A DNA stretch of 64,000 nt from Corynebacterium silvaticum. GTDB taxonomy: Bacteria; Actinomycetota; Actinomycetes; Mycobacteriales; Mycobacteriaceae. The translations under genes and the position numbers were made by a program. This document shows, in pieces, positions 1 through 9,537 of this stretch; position 1 is the stretch's first letter; each line of letters begins with the position of its first letter. The stretch lies in the NCBI RefSeq assembly GCF_004382825.2, contig NZ_SDQO02000001.1, forward strand, positions 434,001 to 498,000. Direction: 5' to 3'. The notes under the pieces were generated by a model. The model made no database searches. It worked only from the letters and a program-made list of their open reading frames with translations, and was not told the origin of the DNA.

Positions 1-241
1 CCTTCTTGTTCTGGATGCCACCACAGGCCAGAACGGGCTTACGCAGGCGAGAACTTTCCGCGAGGTCGTGAACATTACGGGTGTGGTTTTGACCAAACTA
101 GACGGAACTGCCAAGGGCGGTATTGTGTTCCAGGTTCAGGAGGACCTCGGGGTCCCCGTCAAACTGGTCGGATTAGGAGAAGGCGCCGACGACCTGGCAC
201 CTTTTGAAGTAGAAGGCTTTGTTGACGCGTTGCTTGGTTAA
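1..241 (+). CDS. ftsY: Signal recognition particle receptor FtsY, C-terminal end (5' truncated by window)
   Basis: This is the last ~79 residues of the SRP receptor GTPase, which docks Ffh-bound ribosomes at the membrane. The reading frame starts at base 2. Visible motifs are DATTGQN, the TKLDG guanine-specificity motif (G4) followed by AKGG, and GLGEGADDL near the C-terminus (G5 region). The end GFVDALLG is typical of FtsY. The partner gene ffh lies about 4.4 kb downstream. Identity is very secure; the NG-domain start and any N-terminal domain are outside the window. Confidence 0.95.
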   Translation, partial: LLVLDATTGQNGLTQARTFREVVNITGVVLTKLDGTAKGGIVFQVQEDLGVPVKLVGLGEGADDLAPFEVEGFVDALLG

Positions 242-252
242 AACAGCAAGCT

Positions 253-306
253 AAAGCCCCTTGTGCGGTGAGTGGTACACCAACCCTCATCATGCAAGGG
301 GCTTTT
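253..306 (+). terminator. Intrinsic terminator after ftsY
   Basis: An inverted repeat, AAAGCCCCTTG at 253-263 and CAAGGGGCTTTT at 295-306, ends in a T-run. It lies 12 bases after the ftsY stop, and separates ftsY from the nitrogen operon. Confidence 0.75.
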
Positions 307-330
307 GCGATAAGGCACCTAAAAATAATA

Positions 331-350
331 AAACTGTCGATTTATAGAAA
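331..350 (+). promoter_or_regulatory. Candidate AmtR operator upstream of amtB
   Basis: CTGT (334-337), six bases, then ATAG (344-347) in an A/T-rich context resembles the corynebacterial AmtR box (CTAT-N6-ATAG), with one mismatch. A TATAGT hexamer at 367-372 could be the -10, so the box would overlap the -35 region and repress. In C. glutamicum AmtR represses the amtB-glnK-glnD operon, which matches the genes that follow here. Sequence match only. Confidence 0.5.
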
Positions 351-419
351 ACTAAATCTGTTGCCCTATAGTTATTGAGGTGGGCGCGTGTTCACTCAAT
401 GAGATTAGGGAGCAGATAT

Positions 420-1714
420 ATGAATCCGGATCAGATAAATCACGCTTCCGGTAGTGCTGCGTGGATACTTATTTCTGCTTCATTGGTGTTGCTTATGACT
501 CCGGCCTTGGCATTTTTCTACGGTGGTATGTCTCGTCAAAAATCCGTACTTAACATGCTGATGATGTCTTTTGGGGCACTGGGAGTCGTATCCATTGTGT
601 ATGTGCTCTGGGGATGGTCTATGTCATATGGATCAAAGTCTATAGGTGGGATATTTGCTAATCCCTGGGAACTATTTGGACTGCGTACAGCAATTCTGGA
701 TTCTTCACATCATTACGTTGTGGGCGTGAATGGGTATGCAAATGATATTGGATTTCAGCTCACCTTTGCGGTTATCTCTACTGCCATCATTTCCGGTGCG
801 ATTGCAGAGCGCGTGAAATTTGGAACGTGGCTTGTCTTTATAGCCCTATGGGTTAGTTTTGTTTATTTTCCGTTGGCTCACATGGTGTGGGGGCCGGGAT
901 TCTCTCTCATGCAGCAAGGGGTGTATCTGCCTGGATGTTTGGAACTGCTGGTGGCATGGCAGTGATCCCTCCCATTGACTTCGCAGGTGGCACGGTAGTG
1001 CATATTTCCGCAGGAGCTACAGCCTTTGTTCTAGCCGTGGTCGTAGGTCGTCGACATGGCTTTCCTAGCAAACCTCAGCGCCCACATAATCTTCCCATGG
1101 TCATGCTGGGAGCGTCGCTGCTTTGGTTTTAATGGAGGCTCTGCATTTGCGGCAGATGGGGTGGCGGGGCTTGCATGGCTAAACACTACGGTGTCGGCTG
1201 CAGCAGCAATGCTTGGTTGGCTTGCGGTGGAACGGATAAGGGACGGCCATGCTACCTCTTTAGGTGCGGCATCGGGGCTCGTAGCTGGGCTTGTTTCTAT
1301 AACGCCTGCGGCGGGAGACTTAACACCAATGACGGCCATCGTGCTCGGAAGCATGGGCGGTATTATAGGGTCCTTTGCCGTAGGTCTTAAGTATCGTTGT
1401 GGATTCGATGATTCAATTGATGTGGTGGGGGTTCATCTAGTCGCAGGTCTATGGGGAACCGTGGGAGTGGGACTTTTGCCCACGACAAAGGCCTGCTGAC
1501 CGGTGGCGGAGTAGCGGGACTAAAACTCTTTATAGTTCAGCTTGTCATAGCTGCTGTGGCTGTTGTCTTTGCAGGTTTCATCTCTGTGATACTCGCATAC
1601 TTGTTGAAGATAACACTGGGATGGCGAGTGGACCCAGAGGTGGAAAACGCTGGAATCGATTATGCGGTGCATGGGGAGACGGCGTATGAAACGGTGAATA
1701 CGGGGTGGGGATAA
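420..1714 (+). pseudogene. amtB: Ammonium transporter AmtB, broken by three frameshifts
   Basis: Membrane ammonium channel. The ATG at 420 follows GGGAG and begins MNPDQINHASGSAAW; it is preferred to the ATG at 375. Family segments run in order across three frame changes: FFYGGMSRQKSVLN, IAERVKFGTW, FGTAGGMAVIPPIDFAGGTVVH, NGGSAFAADGVAG, and VVGVHLVAGLWGTVGVG. The breaks are near 890-895 (a G run one base short), near 1121-1131 (one copy of a TTTGG repeat lost, -5) and near 1490 (a T run one base short). Each correction restores the expected protein. First gene of the amtB-glnB-glnD operon. Three separate lesions argue for a true pseudogene; run-length sequencing error could explain two of them but not the 5-base loss. 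Confidence 0.9.
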
Positions 1715-1931
1715 CAACCTGGACTAACGCGGTGAGTGTTTGTTCTTATGAGCGAAGACATCGGGCTGTAGTAATGGATCGGCCAGGTTAACCAGTGCAA
1801 GCAGCATTGAGCGGTTCAGACTGGCTACACTAGAAAATCGAAAGATTAATATCGCTGAGGCTAAGGGCGATGCGGCGTACAACAACGCGGAATCGTCGTT
1901 ATGCTTTGGTTGCCGGTGTATTGATGAATGA

Positions 1932-2282
<351 letters not shown>

Positions 2283-2356
2283 ATACAGCTGCCACTTCTG
2301 CAGCTGATGGGTTTTCTCCCATTAGACCGAAGCCATAGTTCCGTTAAGGATAGATT

Positions 2357-4591
2357 GTGACGCATTCTGCGATCGACTCATGCGATAAAACCGCGCACGC
2401 AACAGTTCTAGCTCAAGCAACTGAGAACGGTGGGTCGCAACGGGCGCTAGAAATTCGAGAGCATGCGTATCGACGTGCGCAGGCACTGGTGGAGAAGCTT
2501 ACTATCCCCGAAGGCTCCGCGCTTGCCGCGACAGGTTCCTTTGCCCGGGAAGAAATGACTTCCAAATCGGATCTGGATTTAATTCTTCTTCACCCGGCAG
2601 GATTAAATCTCGACGGTCTTGCAGATTTGTGGTACCCGATTTGGGACGCAAAAATGCGTCTTGATTACGCAGTGCGTACTCCGCAGGAATGCGCCAGCAT
2701 GGTCTCAGATGATTCAACCGCCGCGTTGGCATTGCTTGATGTGAGGCACATCAGTGGCGATCCAGAGCTTACTGAGCAAACTAGACGGCTGACCCTAGAC
2801 ACCTGGCGTAGGGAACTGAACAAAAACTTTAATGCGGTTTCCGATACCGCTATTGCCCGTTGGCGCCGCTCTGGCTCGGTTGTGGCAATGACACACCCCG
2901 ATCTCAAACATGGTCGCGGCGGTCTCAGAGACATCGAGCTGATACGGGCGCTTGCACTAGGTCACCTGTGCGACGTGCCTCCTCTTGATTCTCAACGCAG
3001 GTTGCTTCTCGACGTCCGCACCCTCTTGCACCAACACGCTGGGCGCGCCCGAGACGTCTTGGACCCGGAATTCGCTGCAGATATTGCGCTCGATTTGGGG
3101 TTTGATGACAGATACGAGCTCTCCCGCGTCTTAGCCCACGCTGCCCGGACTATTAATGACGCCACTAATCATGCGCTCAGTACTGCTCGAAATGCTCTTC
3201 CGCGGCGTAACCACGTAAGACGAGCTGTACGCCGGCCTATCGATGTTGATGTGGTTGCCGTTGATGATGAAATTTCCTTGTCTCGAAATCCGAACCTCAA
3301 AGATCCTGCCTTAGTTCTTCGAGTCGCAGCTGCAAGTGCACGCACCGGCATGCCTATCAGTGATTCCGTATGGCCCCGTCTGGAGAATCTTCCTGAACTG
3401 CCAGCTCCATGGCCTGTGGGAGCAGCGGGTGACTTCTTTGAACTTTTGAGCTCATCGGTCCATAGCCCGCGGGTTATCCAACAGCTTGATGACCACGGCT
3501 TCTGGGAGAAAATGATCCCCCAATGGGGTCATATCAGGGGACGGATGCCGCGTGAAGCAGTCCACATTCACACAATTGATCAACATAGCCTCGTAGTCAC
3601 AGCCAATTGTGCAGCAAGAAGCGTTAGCGTGGCTCGTCCGGATCTCCTGTTCCTTTCCGCGCTCTTTCATGATGTTGGTAAAGGATACGGCAGACCCCAT
3701 GAAATCGTGGGCGCGGAATTTGTGGTGGAGATGGGGCGCAAGCTTCGGCTGAATGAACAAGATCTGAGTGTGGTCGAGACTCTGGTCGTAGAGCACACAA
3801 AGATCGCACAAATTGTCGGCCGTCTTGACCCGACAAGCGATGAAGCCGTAACGATGCTTTTAGACGCTGTCAATTATGATCTTCTCACCCTTAACCTCTT
3901 GGAATCCCTGGTGGAGGCGGATGCTGAAGGCACCGCGCCGGGTGTGTGGAGTGCGGTGCTGAAACTTGGAACCCAAGCATTATGCAGCCGTGCGCGTGCT
4001 CGACTTACCTCATTGACTCCTGAACCACCAGAGTTTGATATTCCGCTGGATATTGGTTTGGTTCCTAAAACCTCTAATAACTTTGACAATGACCTGAACA
4101 CCGGATCGACTATGAACCCTGGGAGGGAAAGTGGCAACGCCACCGTGTACTGGAAAGGCCGGTATATGCGGGAAAGCGTCAGAGTCTTGGCGTTGATTGC
4201 GGCTAAAGGGTGGAACATTGAGTCGGCACGCTTCAAGATGAGTGGATCTGATGAGGCTAAGCATGTGATTGCAGAGCTTCAAGTGCATAACACTGTGGGT
4301 ACGGGGTTCGATCCATGTGAATTTGTGCAGGCCTATAAGTCGGGGGTGTACTCATCTCTGCCGAGTATCAGGAAGAGTACTTCCGCGACGTTTTGGGTGG
4401 GCAATATTCTAGAGGTAAGGACAGCCGACCGTAGAGGTGGTTTAGGCGCCGTGTTAGGCGTCTTGCCTGATGTTTTATGGCTGACTATGAGCAACCCGGG
4501 CGCGACAATGATCATGCAGTGTGAGCTTGCCGAGGGATTTGATCGTGCCAAAGTTGAGCGTGACGTGACCAAGGTGCTCACCAACGGTTAA
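2357..4591 (+). CDS. glnD: PII (adenylyl/uridylyl)transferase GlnD
   Basis: 744-residue bifunctional enzyme that modifies and demodifies PII. The nucleotidyltransferase domain near residues 55-80 shows GSFAREEMTSKSDLDLIL (G-S-x-R-x-E-x4-SD-D). The HD hydrolase domain has LFHDVGKGYGRPHE at about residues 435-448. The C-terminus has two ACT-like stretches. It follows glnB by 74 bases and probably shares its transcript. A GTG start is used. No lesion seen. In corynebacteria the modification is adenylylation; that is family knowledge, not visible here. Confidence 0.93.
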   Translation: MTHSAIDSCDKTAHATVLAQATENGGSQRALEIREHAYRRAQALVEKLTIPEGSALAATGSFAREEMTSKSDLDLILLHPAGLNLDGLADLWYPIWDAKMRLDYAVRTPQECASMVSDDSTAALALLDVRHISGDPELTEQTRRLTLDTWRRELNKNFNAVSDTAIARWRRSGSVVAMTHPDLKHGRGGLRDIELIRALALGHLCDVPPLDSQRRLLLDVRTLLHQHAGRARDVLDPEFAADIALDLGFDDRYELSRVLAHAARTINDATNHALSTARNALPRRNHVRRAVRRPIDVDVVAVDDEISLSRNPNLKDPALVLRVAAASARTGMPISDSVWPRLENLPELPAPWPVGAAGDFFELLSSSVHSPRVIQQLDDHGFWEKMIPQWGHIRGRMPREAVHIHTIDQHSLVVTANCAARSVSVARPDLLFLSALFHDVGKGYGRPHEIVGAEFVVEMGRKLRLNEQDLSVVETLVVEHTKIAQIVGRLDPTSDEAVTMLLDAVNYDLLTLNLLESLVEADAEGTAPGVWSAVLKLGTQALCSRARARLTSLTPEPPEFDIPLDIGLVPKTSNNFDNDLNTGSTMNPGRESGNATVYWKGRYMRESVRVLALIAAKGWNIESARFKMSGSDEAKHVIAELQVHNTVGTGFDPCEFVQAYKSGVYSSLPSIRKSTSATFWVGNILEVRTADRRGGLGAVLGVLPDVLWLTMSNPGATMIMQCELAEGFDRAKVERDVTKVLTNG

Positions 4592-4684
4592 CATAGGAAC
4601 GTTAATCTTCAAGTCCACGCGAGATTTTCCCAGCAATGTAATTAAAGGTGCGCAGGGAAGATCCATAAAGGGAGTGTGCGTTTC

Positions 4685-6292
4685 GTGTTTGAATCTCTGT
4701 CTGACCGGCTAGGCAATGCCCTGTCAGGCCTACGGTCAAAGGGCAAAGTCACCGAGGCTGACATCAATGCTGTCGCGCGTGAAATCCGGTTGGCGCTGTT
4801 GGAAGCCGATGTTTCCTTGCCAGTGGTTCGCGGATTTATAGCACGAATTAAAGATCGTGCGCTAGGGGTTGAAGTATCTAAGGCTCTTAACCCGGCTGAA
4901 CAAGTTATCAAGATCGTCAATGAGGAATTGACCGGGATTCTTGGTGGAGAAACTCGTCGCCTTAATTTGGCTAAAAATCCTCCTACGGTGATCATGGTGG
5001 CGGGCCTTCAGGGTGCTGGTAAGACTACGCTTGCTGGAAAGTTGGCTAAGCACCTTCAATCCCAAGGCCATACTCCAATGTTGGTGGCGTGTGATCTGCA
5101 GCGCCCGGGTGCTGTTCAACAGCTGCAAATTGTTGGTGAACGAGCGGGCGTTCCCACCTTTGCCCCAGATCCAGGAACATCCATCGACTCCAACGACCAT
5201 GAGATGGGCACTTCTCATGGCGACCCAGTAGGCGTGGCTCGCCAGGGCATCGAAGAGGCAAAGCGTAGCCAGCATGACGTGGTCATCGTCGATACGGCGG
5301 GTCGTTTGGGTATTGATGAAGCCCTGATGACCCAGGCCCGGAATATCCGTGATGCGATTAACCCTGATGAAGTCCTTTTTGTTATTGACTCCATGATCGG
5401 ACAGGACGCCGTGAACACGGCTGAGGCCTTCCGCGATGGCGTCGATTTCACAGGTGTCGTGTTGACCAAGTTGGATGGTGACGCCCGCGGTGGTGCGGCG
5501 CTTTCTATCCGCGAAGTAACCGGCAAACCCATCATGTTCGCCTCCACCGGTGAAAAACTGGAAGATTTTGATGTCTTCCGCCCCGAGCGTATGTCCAGCA
5601 GGATCCTCGGCATGGGTGATGTGCTTACTCTCATCGAGCAAGCAGAGAAGAACCTTGATCAAGAACAAGCCATGGAAACTGCCCAGAAGCTGGGGTCCGG
5701 CGAGCTTACGTTGGAGGACTTCCTCAATCAGATGTTGATGGTGCGCCGGATGGGCCCGCTTGGCAACATCTTGAAGATGCTGCCTGGCGGTAAGCAGATG
5801 TCGCAGATGGCGGATATGGTTGATGAGAAACAACTAGACCGCATCCAAGCCATTATCCGTGGTATGACTTCGGCAGAGCGTGAAGATCCTAAGATCTTGA
5901 ATGCTTCTCGACGCAAACGTATCGCTAACGGTTCCGGTGTTGCCGTCTCTGAGGTGAATCAGCTGGTAGACCGCTTCTTTGAGGCGAAAAAGATGATGAG
6001 CAAAATGGCCGGGCAATTCGGCATGGGTGGCGGTGGACGTAGCGCAACCAAGAAGAAGCCCAAAGGTCGTAAAGGCAAAAACGGTAAGCGTAAACCTGCG
6101 AAAAACCGTAGCGGCGCTATGAACGGCGGTATGCCGGGCATGCCAAGCATGGCTGAGCTGCAAAAAATGCAAGAGCAAATGGGTGGAGCCGGTGGTCTAG
6201 GCGGTATGCCGAATCTCCCGGGGATGCCTAAGATGCCCAAGGGCATGGAAAACATAGATCTGAACAACCTGGACTTTGGCGGCAAAAAATAA
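4685..6292 (+). CDS. ffh: Signal recognition particle protein Ffh
   Basis: GTPase that binds signal peptides and the 4.5S RNA. I place the start at GTG 4685 (MFESLSDRLG) because GGGAG at 4670-4674 is 10 bases upstream; GTG 4676 would be too close. NG domain: GLQGAGKTT (P-loop), DTAGR, TKLDGDARGG. The M domain is methionine-rich, and its C-terminal tail has many GGMPGMP-like repeats and a lysine-rich patch. An acidic/His-rich insert around residues 160-185 (FAPDPGTSIDSNDHEMGTSHGD) is the corynebacterial form. Intact. Confidence 0.95.
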   Translation: MFESLSDRLGNALSGLRSKGKVTEADINAVAREIRLALLEADVSLPVVRGFIARIKDRALGVEVSKALNPAEQVIKIVNEELTGILGGETRRLNLAKNPPTVIMVAGLQGAGKTTLAGKLAKHLQSQGHTPMLVACDLQRPGAVQQLQIVGERAGVPTFAPDPGTSIDSNDHEMGTSHGDPVGVARQGIEEAKRSQHDVVIVDTAGRLGIDEALMTQARNIRDAINPDEVLFVIDSMIGQDAVNTAEAFRDGVDFTGVVLTKLDGDARGGAALSIREVTGKPIMFASTGEKLEDFDVFRPERMSSRILGMGDVLTLIEQAEKNLDQEQAMETAQKLGSGELTLEDFLNQMLMVRRMGPLGNILKMLPGGKQMSQMADMVDEKQLDRIQAIIRGMTSAEREDPKILNASRRKRIANGSGVAVSEVNQLVDRFFEAKKMMSKMAGQFGMGGGGRSATKKKPKGRKGKNGKRKPAKNRSGAMNGGMPGMPSMAELQKMQEQMGGAGGLGGMPNLPGMPKMPKGMENIDLNNLDFGGKK

Positions 6293-6357
6293 CTAGATAC
6301 TTTCCCTCGGCCAGTTCACTATAGAAAAATTGGAATGGCCAAGGGGAGTGCTGTATT

Positions 6358-6441
6358 GTGTCTAGAGTTGTCTCAATTGTGAGGGAACACCACAAGACAT
6401 TCCTGCGTCATACCGTCACCGTCTACGGTCGGCCGGTCTGA
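6358..6441 (+). CDS. Possible 27-residue leader peptide upstream of rpsP
   Basis: GTG start 8 bases after AAGGGGAG (6341-6348), giving a basic peptide MSRVVSIVREHHKTFLRHTV... ending in TGA at 6439-6441. It lies between ffh and rpsP. I do not recognise a family. It may be a short conserved protein, a regulatory leader or chance; the good ribosome-binding site is the only evidence. Confidence 0.3.
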   Translation: MSRVVSIVREHHKTFLRHTVTVYGRPV

Positions 6442-6529
6442 GTCACCGCAGGTAAATCAAGGGATGAACCGGTTCAATGCATATGCAAAGAGCGCCTGTA
6501 CTTCCCAGTGACCCAAGAAGGAGCCTTTC

Positions 6530-6991
6530 ATGGCTGTTAAAATCAAGCTGCAGCGTATGGGTAAGATCCGTACCCCGCACTACCGCGTTGTTATCGCAGA
6601 TGCTCGCACTCGTCGTGACGGCAAGGTTATCGAGAACATCGGTACCTACGAGCCAAAGCAGAACCCTTCCGTTATCAAGATTGATTCGGAGCGCGCACAG
6701 TACTGGTTGGGCGTTGGCGCACAGCCAACCGAGCCTGTTCTGGCACTGCTTAAGGTGACCGGCGACTGGCAGAAGCACAAGGGCCTTGAGGGCGCTGAGG
6801 GAACCCTGCAGGTTGCAGAGCCTAAGCCTTCCAAGCTGGAGCTGTTCAACCAGGCACTGGCAGAGGCTAACGAGGGTCCTACCGCTGAGGCTATCACCGA
6901 GAAGAAGCGCAAGGCTAAGGAAGATGCAGCTGCTAAGGCTGCCGCTGAGGTTGAGAAAGCCGAGAAGGCTGAAGAAGCTGCTGCAGAGTAA
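6530..6991 (+). CDS. rpsP: 30S ribosomal protein S16
   Basis: 153 residues. The conserved core [21 protein letters not shown]...[12 protein letters not shown] occupies the first ~80 residues. The C-terminal extension is rich in Ala, Glu and Lys, as in other actinobacterial S16. AAGGAG precedes the ATG. Followed by a strong terminator. S16 is commonly near rimM and trmD; here a cupin gene on the other strand lies between. Confidence 0.96.
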   Translation: MAVKIKLQRMGKIRTPHYRVVIADARTRRDGKVIENIGTYEPKQNPSVIKIDSERAQYWLGVGAQPTEPVLALLKVTGDWQKHKGLEGAEGTLQVAEPKPSKLELFNQALAEANEGPTAEAITEKKRKAKEDAAAKAAAEVEKAEKAEEAAAE

Positions 6992-7015
6992 TTCTGTTGA
7001 GCTTTTCAAGCAACT

Positions 7016-7054
7016 AAACCGCTTAAGAAGGACGTTGTCTTCTTAAGCGGTTTT
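7016..7054. terminator. Bidirectional terminator between rpsP and the cupin gene
   Basis: Inverted repeat with arms AAACCGCTTAAGAAG and CTTCTTAAGCGGTTTT around a short loop, with A-tract and T-tract on its two sides. It ends rpsP on the plus strand and the cupin gene at 7072 on the minus strand. Confidence 0.85.
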
Positions 7055-7071
7055 GTGTTGTGTGCTTGACT

Positions 7072-7470
7072 TTAGCTTTTCCCCGTCAGCATGGTTAACA
7101 ACAAAATTGCTTCGGAGGGAGAGCTAGAAGGGGAACTCACTTTGTGGATCACTCGTTGCGGGAGATAGAGAACCTTTCCTGGAGTGAGCCGTACGTTTTT
7201 ATCGGGGCATTCCACGTCGAGGAATCCTTGTAAGCATTGGATGGTAACGGGATGCGCCGCCTTGTGGTCATTGAGGACCTGCCCTGGCGCAAAAGTAAAA
7301 ACGATAATATTGGCGCCTTCAGCTTGGAGCAGCCTGGTTACCGTTGGAACTTTACGCTGAGGATCAGCATCGGGAGCCTCGCTAAGAATGTCGAGGCTCG
7401 TTGCATTTTCTGCATCACAATCGCGGTGGGCGTCTCCGAAACTATGAGGGGTATTGGTGGGGACATCCAT
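7072..7470 (-). CDS. Cupin-domain protein of unknown function
   Basis: 132 residues. A single cupin fold is suggested by APGQVLNDHKAAHPVTIQCLQGFLDVE (motif 1) and TPGKVLYLPQRVIHKV (motif 2). Motif 1 keeps His residues that could hold a metal, but the substrate cannot be told. Faces away from rimM across a 185-base gap that should hold both promoters. The ATG is in a normal context. Function unassigned. Confidence 0.75.
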   Translation of the reverse strand: MDVPTNTPHSFGDAHRDCDAENATSLDILSEAPDADPQRKVPTVTRLLQAEGANIIVFTFAPGQVLNDHKAAHPVTIQCLQGFLDVECPDKNVRLTPGKVLYLPQRVIHKVSSPSSSPSEAILLLTMLTGKS

Positions 7471-7655
7471 GGTCTTGCTCCTACCAGGCTAGGGGACAGT
7501 TAAAGCAAGAATAGCTCTGCTTTTTGCTCGTACACCAGGGCTGACGCCTGCACTATATAGCTAGGAAGAGATGCGGGTGGGCGTCGATAAGCATGCAAGA
7601 GAAGCTATAGCAGATGAAAGCGGAAGGGGCGAGGGGAGCTGTTAAAGTATTGTCC

Positions 7656-8159
7656 ATGGAATTAATGATTGGGCGAGTAGTTAAATCTCACGGAATCAAG
7701 GGGGAAGTCGCCGTTGAGGTAACCACCGACGAACCAGATATTCGTTTTGCGGTGGGGGAAGTGCTCAATGGTAGGCAGGGGAAAAAAGAACATCGCTTGA
7801 CCATCGCCACTGGGCGGGTGCACCAAGGCCGTCTGCTCATTAAATTTGAAGAAATCCCTGATCGCACAGCAGCTGATAGCTTGAGGGGGACTCAGTTCTT
7901 CGCGGCACCGCTAGACAACGATGACGATGAGGAAGGCTTCTACGATCACGAGCTTGAGGGGTTAGATCTACTCCAAGACGGCAAAAAGATCGGGGAGATA
8001 ACGGGTGTGATGCATGGCCCCGCCGGAGAAATCCTGGAAGTTGAACTTACTGGAGGCAAGCAGGTACTTGTTCCCTTTGTTCACGCTATTGTTCCCGAGA
8101 TAGATCTTGAAGAGGGAACGTGCACGATTACTCCTCCCGATGGACTTTTGGAGCTGTAA
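7656..8159 (+). CDS. rimM: 16S rRNA processing protein RimM
   Basis: 167 residues from ATG 7656 (MELMIGRVVKSHGIKGEVAVEV); earlier in-frame codons back to 7614 lack family similarity. RimM helps mature the 30S 3' domain. The PRC-barrel half includes FYDHELEGLDL and GPAGEILEVEL, and VPFVHAIVPEIDLE is near the end. Its TAA stop overlaps the trmD ATG (TAATG), so the two are translationally coupled. Confidence 0.93.
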   Translation: MELMIGRVVKSHGIKGEVAVEVTTDEPDIRFAVGEVLNGRQGKKEHRLTIATGRVHQGRLLIKFEEIPDRTAADSLRGTQFFAAPLDNDDDEEGFYDHELEGLDLLQDGKKIGEITGVMHGPAGEILEVELTGGKQVLVPFVHAIVPEIDLEEGTCTITPPDGLLEL

Positions 8160-9028
8160 TGACCGCGCGAAAACTTCGGCTTGATGTCATCACCATCTTC
8201 CCCGAATACTTGGATCCGCTTCGCCACGCCTTGCTGGGCAAAGCTATTGAAAAGGACATTCTGAGCGTCGGGATACATGATCTACGGCAATGGGCAACCG
8301 ATGCACATAAGTCTGTTGATGATTCTCCTTTTGGAGGCGGACCTGGGATGGTCATGAAGCCAACGGTGTGGGGCCCTGCACTTGATGACGTAGCACAGGG
8401 AACCGGTCTCGCCTCAGCCGCACAACCTCTGGAATCTGCACTTCCGCATCTGGATAAACCCCGCCATGATGACATCGAGGGCGTGGAACAGACTGGATAT
8501 CAGCGCGAGGATGAAGACTCCTCATTGCCGTTGCTGATTGTGCCAACACCGGCGGGCACGCCTTTCACCCAAAAAGACGCACAAGAATGGTCAAATGAAG
8601 AACACATCGTTTTTGCCTGCGGAAGGTATGAGGGCATCGATCAACGCGTTATCGACGATGCCGCTCACCGCTACCGCGTGCGTGAAGTCTCGATCGGAGA
8701 CTACGTGCTTATCGGTGGGGAAGTCGCCGTTTTGGTCATAACAGAAGCGATTGTCCGGCTGATTCCGGGAGTCTTAGGAAATAAACGAAGCCATGAGGAA
8801 GATTCTTTTTCCGATGGTTTGTTGGAAGGCCCCAGTTACACCAAGCCTCGCGTGTGGCGCGGTCTAGAAGTTCCAGATGTTCTTTTTTCTGGTAATCACG
8901 CAAAAGTAGATCGTTGGCGTCGTGAAAAGGCACTGGAACGCACCCAACGGGTTCGGCCAGAACTACTTGAGGTCTGCGACCTGGATAAAAAAGATCGCGA
9001 GTTCTTAGCGCAGTTGCCGCAAGAGTGA
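8159..9028 (+). CDS. trmD: tRNA (guanine37-N1)-methyltransferase TrmD
   Basis: 289 residues from ATG 8159. TrmD makes m1G37 using AdoMet in a trefoil-knot fold: DVITIFPEYLDPLRHALLG near the start, DDSPFGGGPGM, CGRYEGIDQRV and SIGDYVLIGGEVA. An acidic insert of about 40 residues between the early and the knot motifs is typical of corynebacterial forms. Coupled to rimM. Intact. Confidence 0.95.
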   Translation: MTARKLRLDVITIFPEYLDPLRHALLGKAIEKDILSVGIHDLRQWATDAHKSVDDSPFGGGPGMVMKPTVWGPALDDVAQGTGLASAAQPLESALPHLDKPRHDDIEGVEQTGYQREDEDSSLPLLIVPTPAGTPFTQKDAQEWSNEEHIVFACGRYEGIDQRVIDDAAHRYRVREVSIGDYVLIGGEVAVLVITEAIVRLIPGVLGNKRSHEEDSFSDGLLEGPSYTKPRVWRGLEVPDVLFSGNHAKVDRWRREKALERTQRVRPELLEVCDLDKKDREFLAQLPQE

Positions 9029-9076
9029 GAAGAAAGTGGCTGGGAATGATTGCCCCTGCGCGCTGTTAATAAGGAT

Positions 9077-9454
9077 ATGAAAAGAAAAATATCCACTGAC
9101 CTTAACGCGCTGATTATTCCTGGCCAGCGGGATAGCATACGTGCGACGTTGCGTGATGGCCTGGCCAACCACGGCTATGAGGTCACGAGCATCGTGATTG
9201 ATCCGATCGATCTCACCTGCGAGCCGGATAATATGTTGGTGACCCATTATGCGCAGGTTGAAGGTCACCCGCCGAGCGTTGAGCAGCTTTATCGTATTGT
9301 GCTCACTGGATATTCGACGCTTGACCTACGATCAGCCACAAAAGTTGTGGTGGGGCTGCTTCCGCGTGACATCTATTGGTATGGAACCTCGGTAGAAGGA
9401 CACGTTGAGACCACAACGACTGCAGCGTGTGCATGGCAGGCAGAAGCGGATTAA
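9077..9454 (+). CDS. Conserved hypothetical protein downstream of trmD
   Basis: 125 residues from ATG 9077 (MKRKISTDLNALIIPGQRD), preceded by AAGGAT; a start at 9050 is possible. No signal peptide, membrane segment or motif that I recognise. The composition is soluble and mixed alpha/beta. Same strand as trmD, 48 bases after it. Codon use looks normal, so I take it as real; function unknown. Confidence 0.6.
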   Translation: MKRKISTDLNALIIPGQRDSIRATLRDGLANHGYEVTSIVIDPIDLTCEPDNMLVTHYAQVEGHPPSVEQLYRIVLTGYSTLDLRSATKVVVGLLPRDIYWYGTSVEGHVETTTTAACAWQAEAD

Positions 9455-9537
9455 CCGCTCACGTTGAGTGAGATGCCGGAGGTTATCTCGCAAACCACAT
9501 AATAGGGATATCCTACCGCTGAGGCGTTTTCGCTCTT

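Noticed and set aside
4862..5833. 323-codon minus-strand open frame opposite ffh
   Set aside because: Exact antisense of a highly conserved gene, no family signal or ribosome-binding site.
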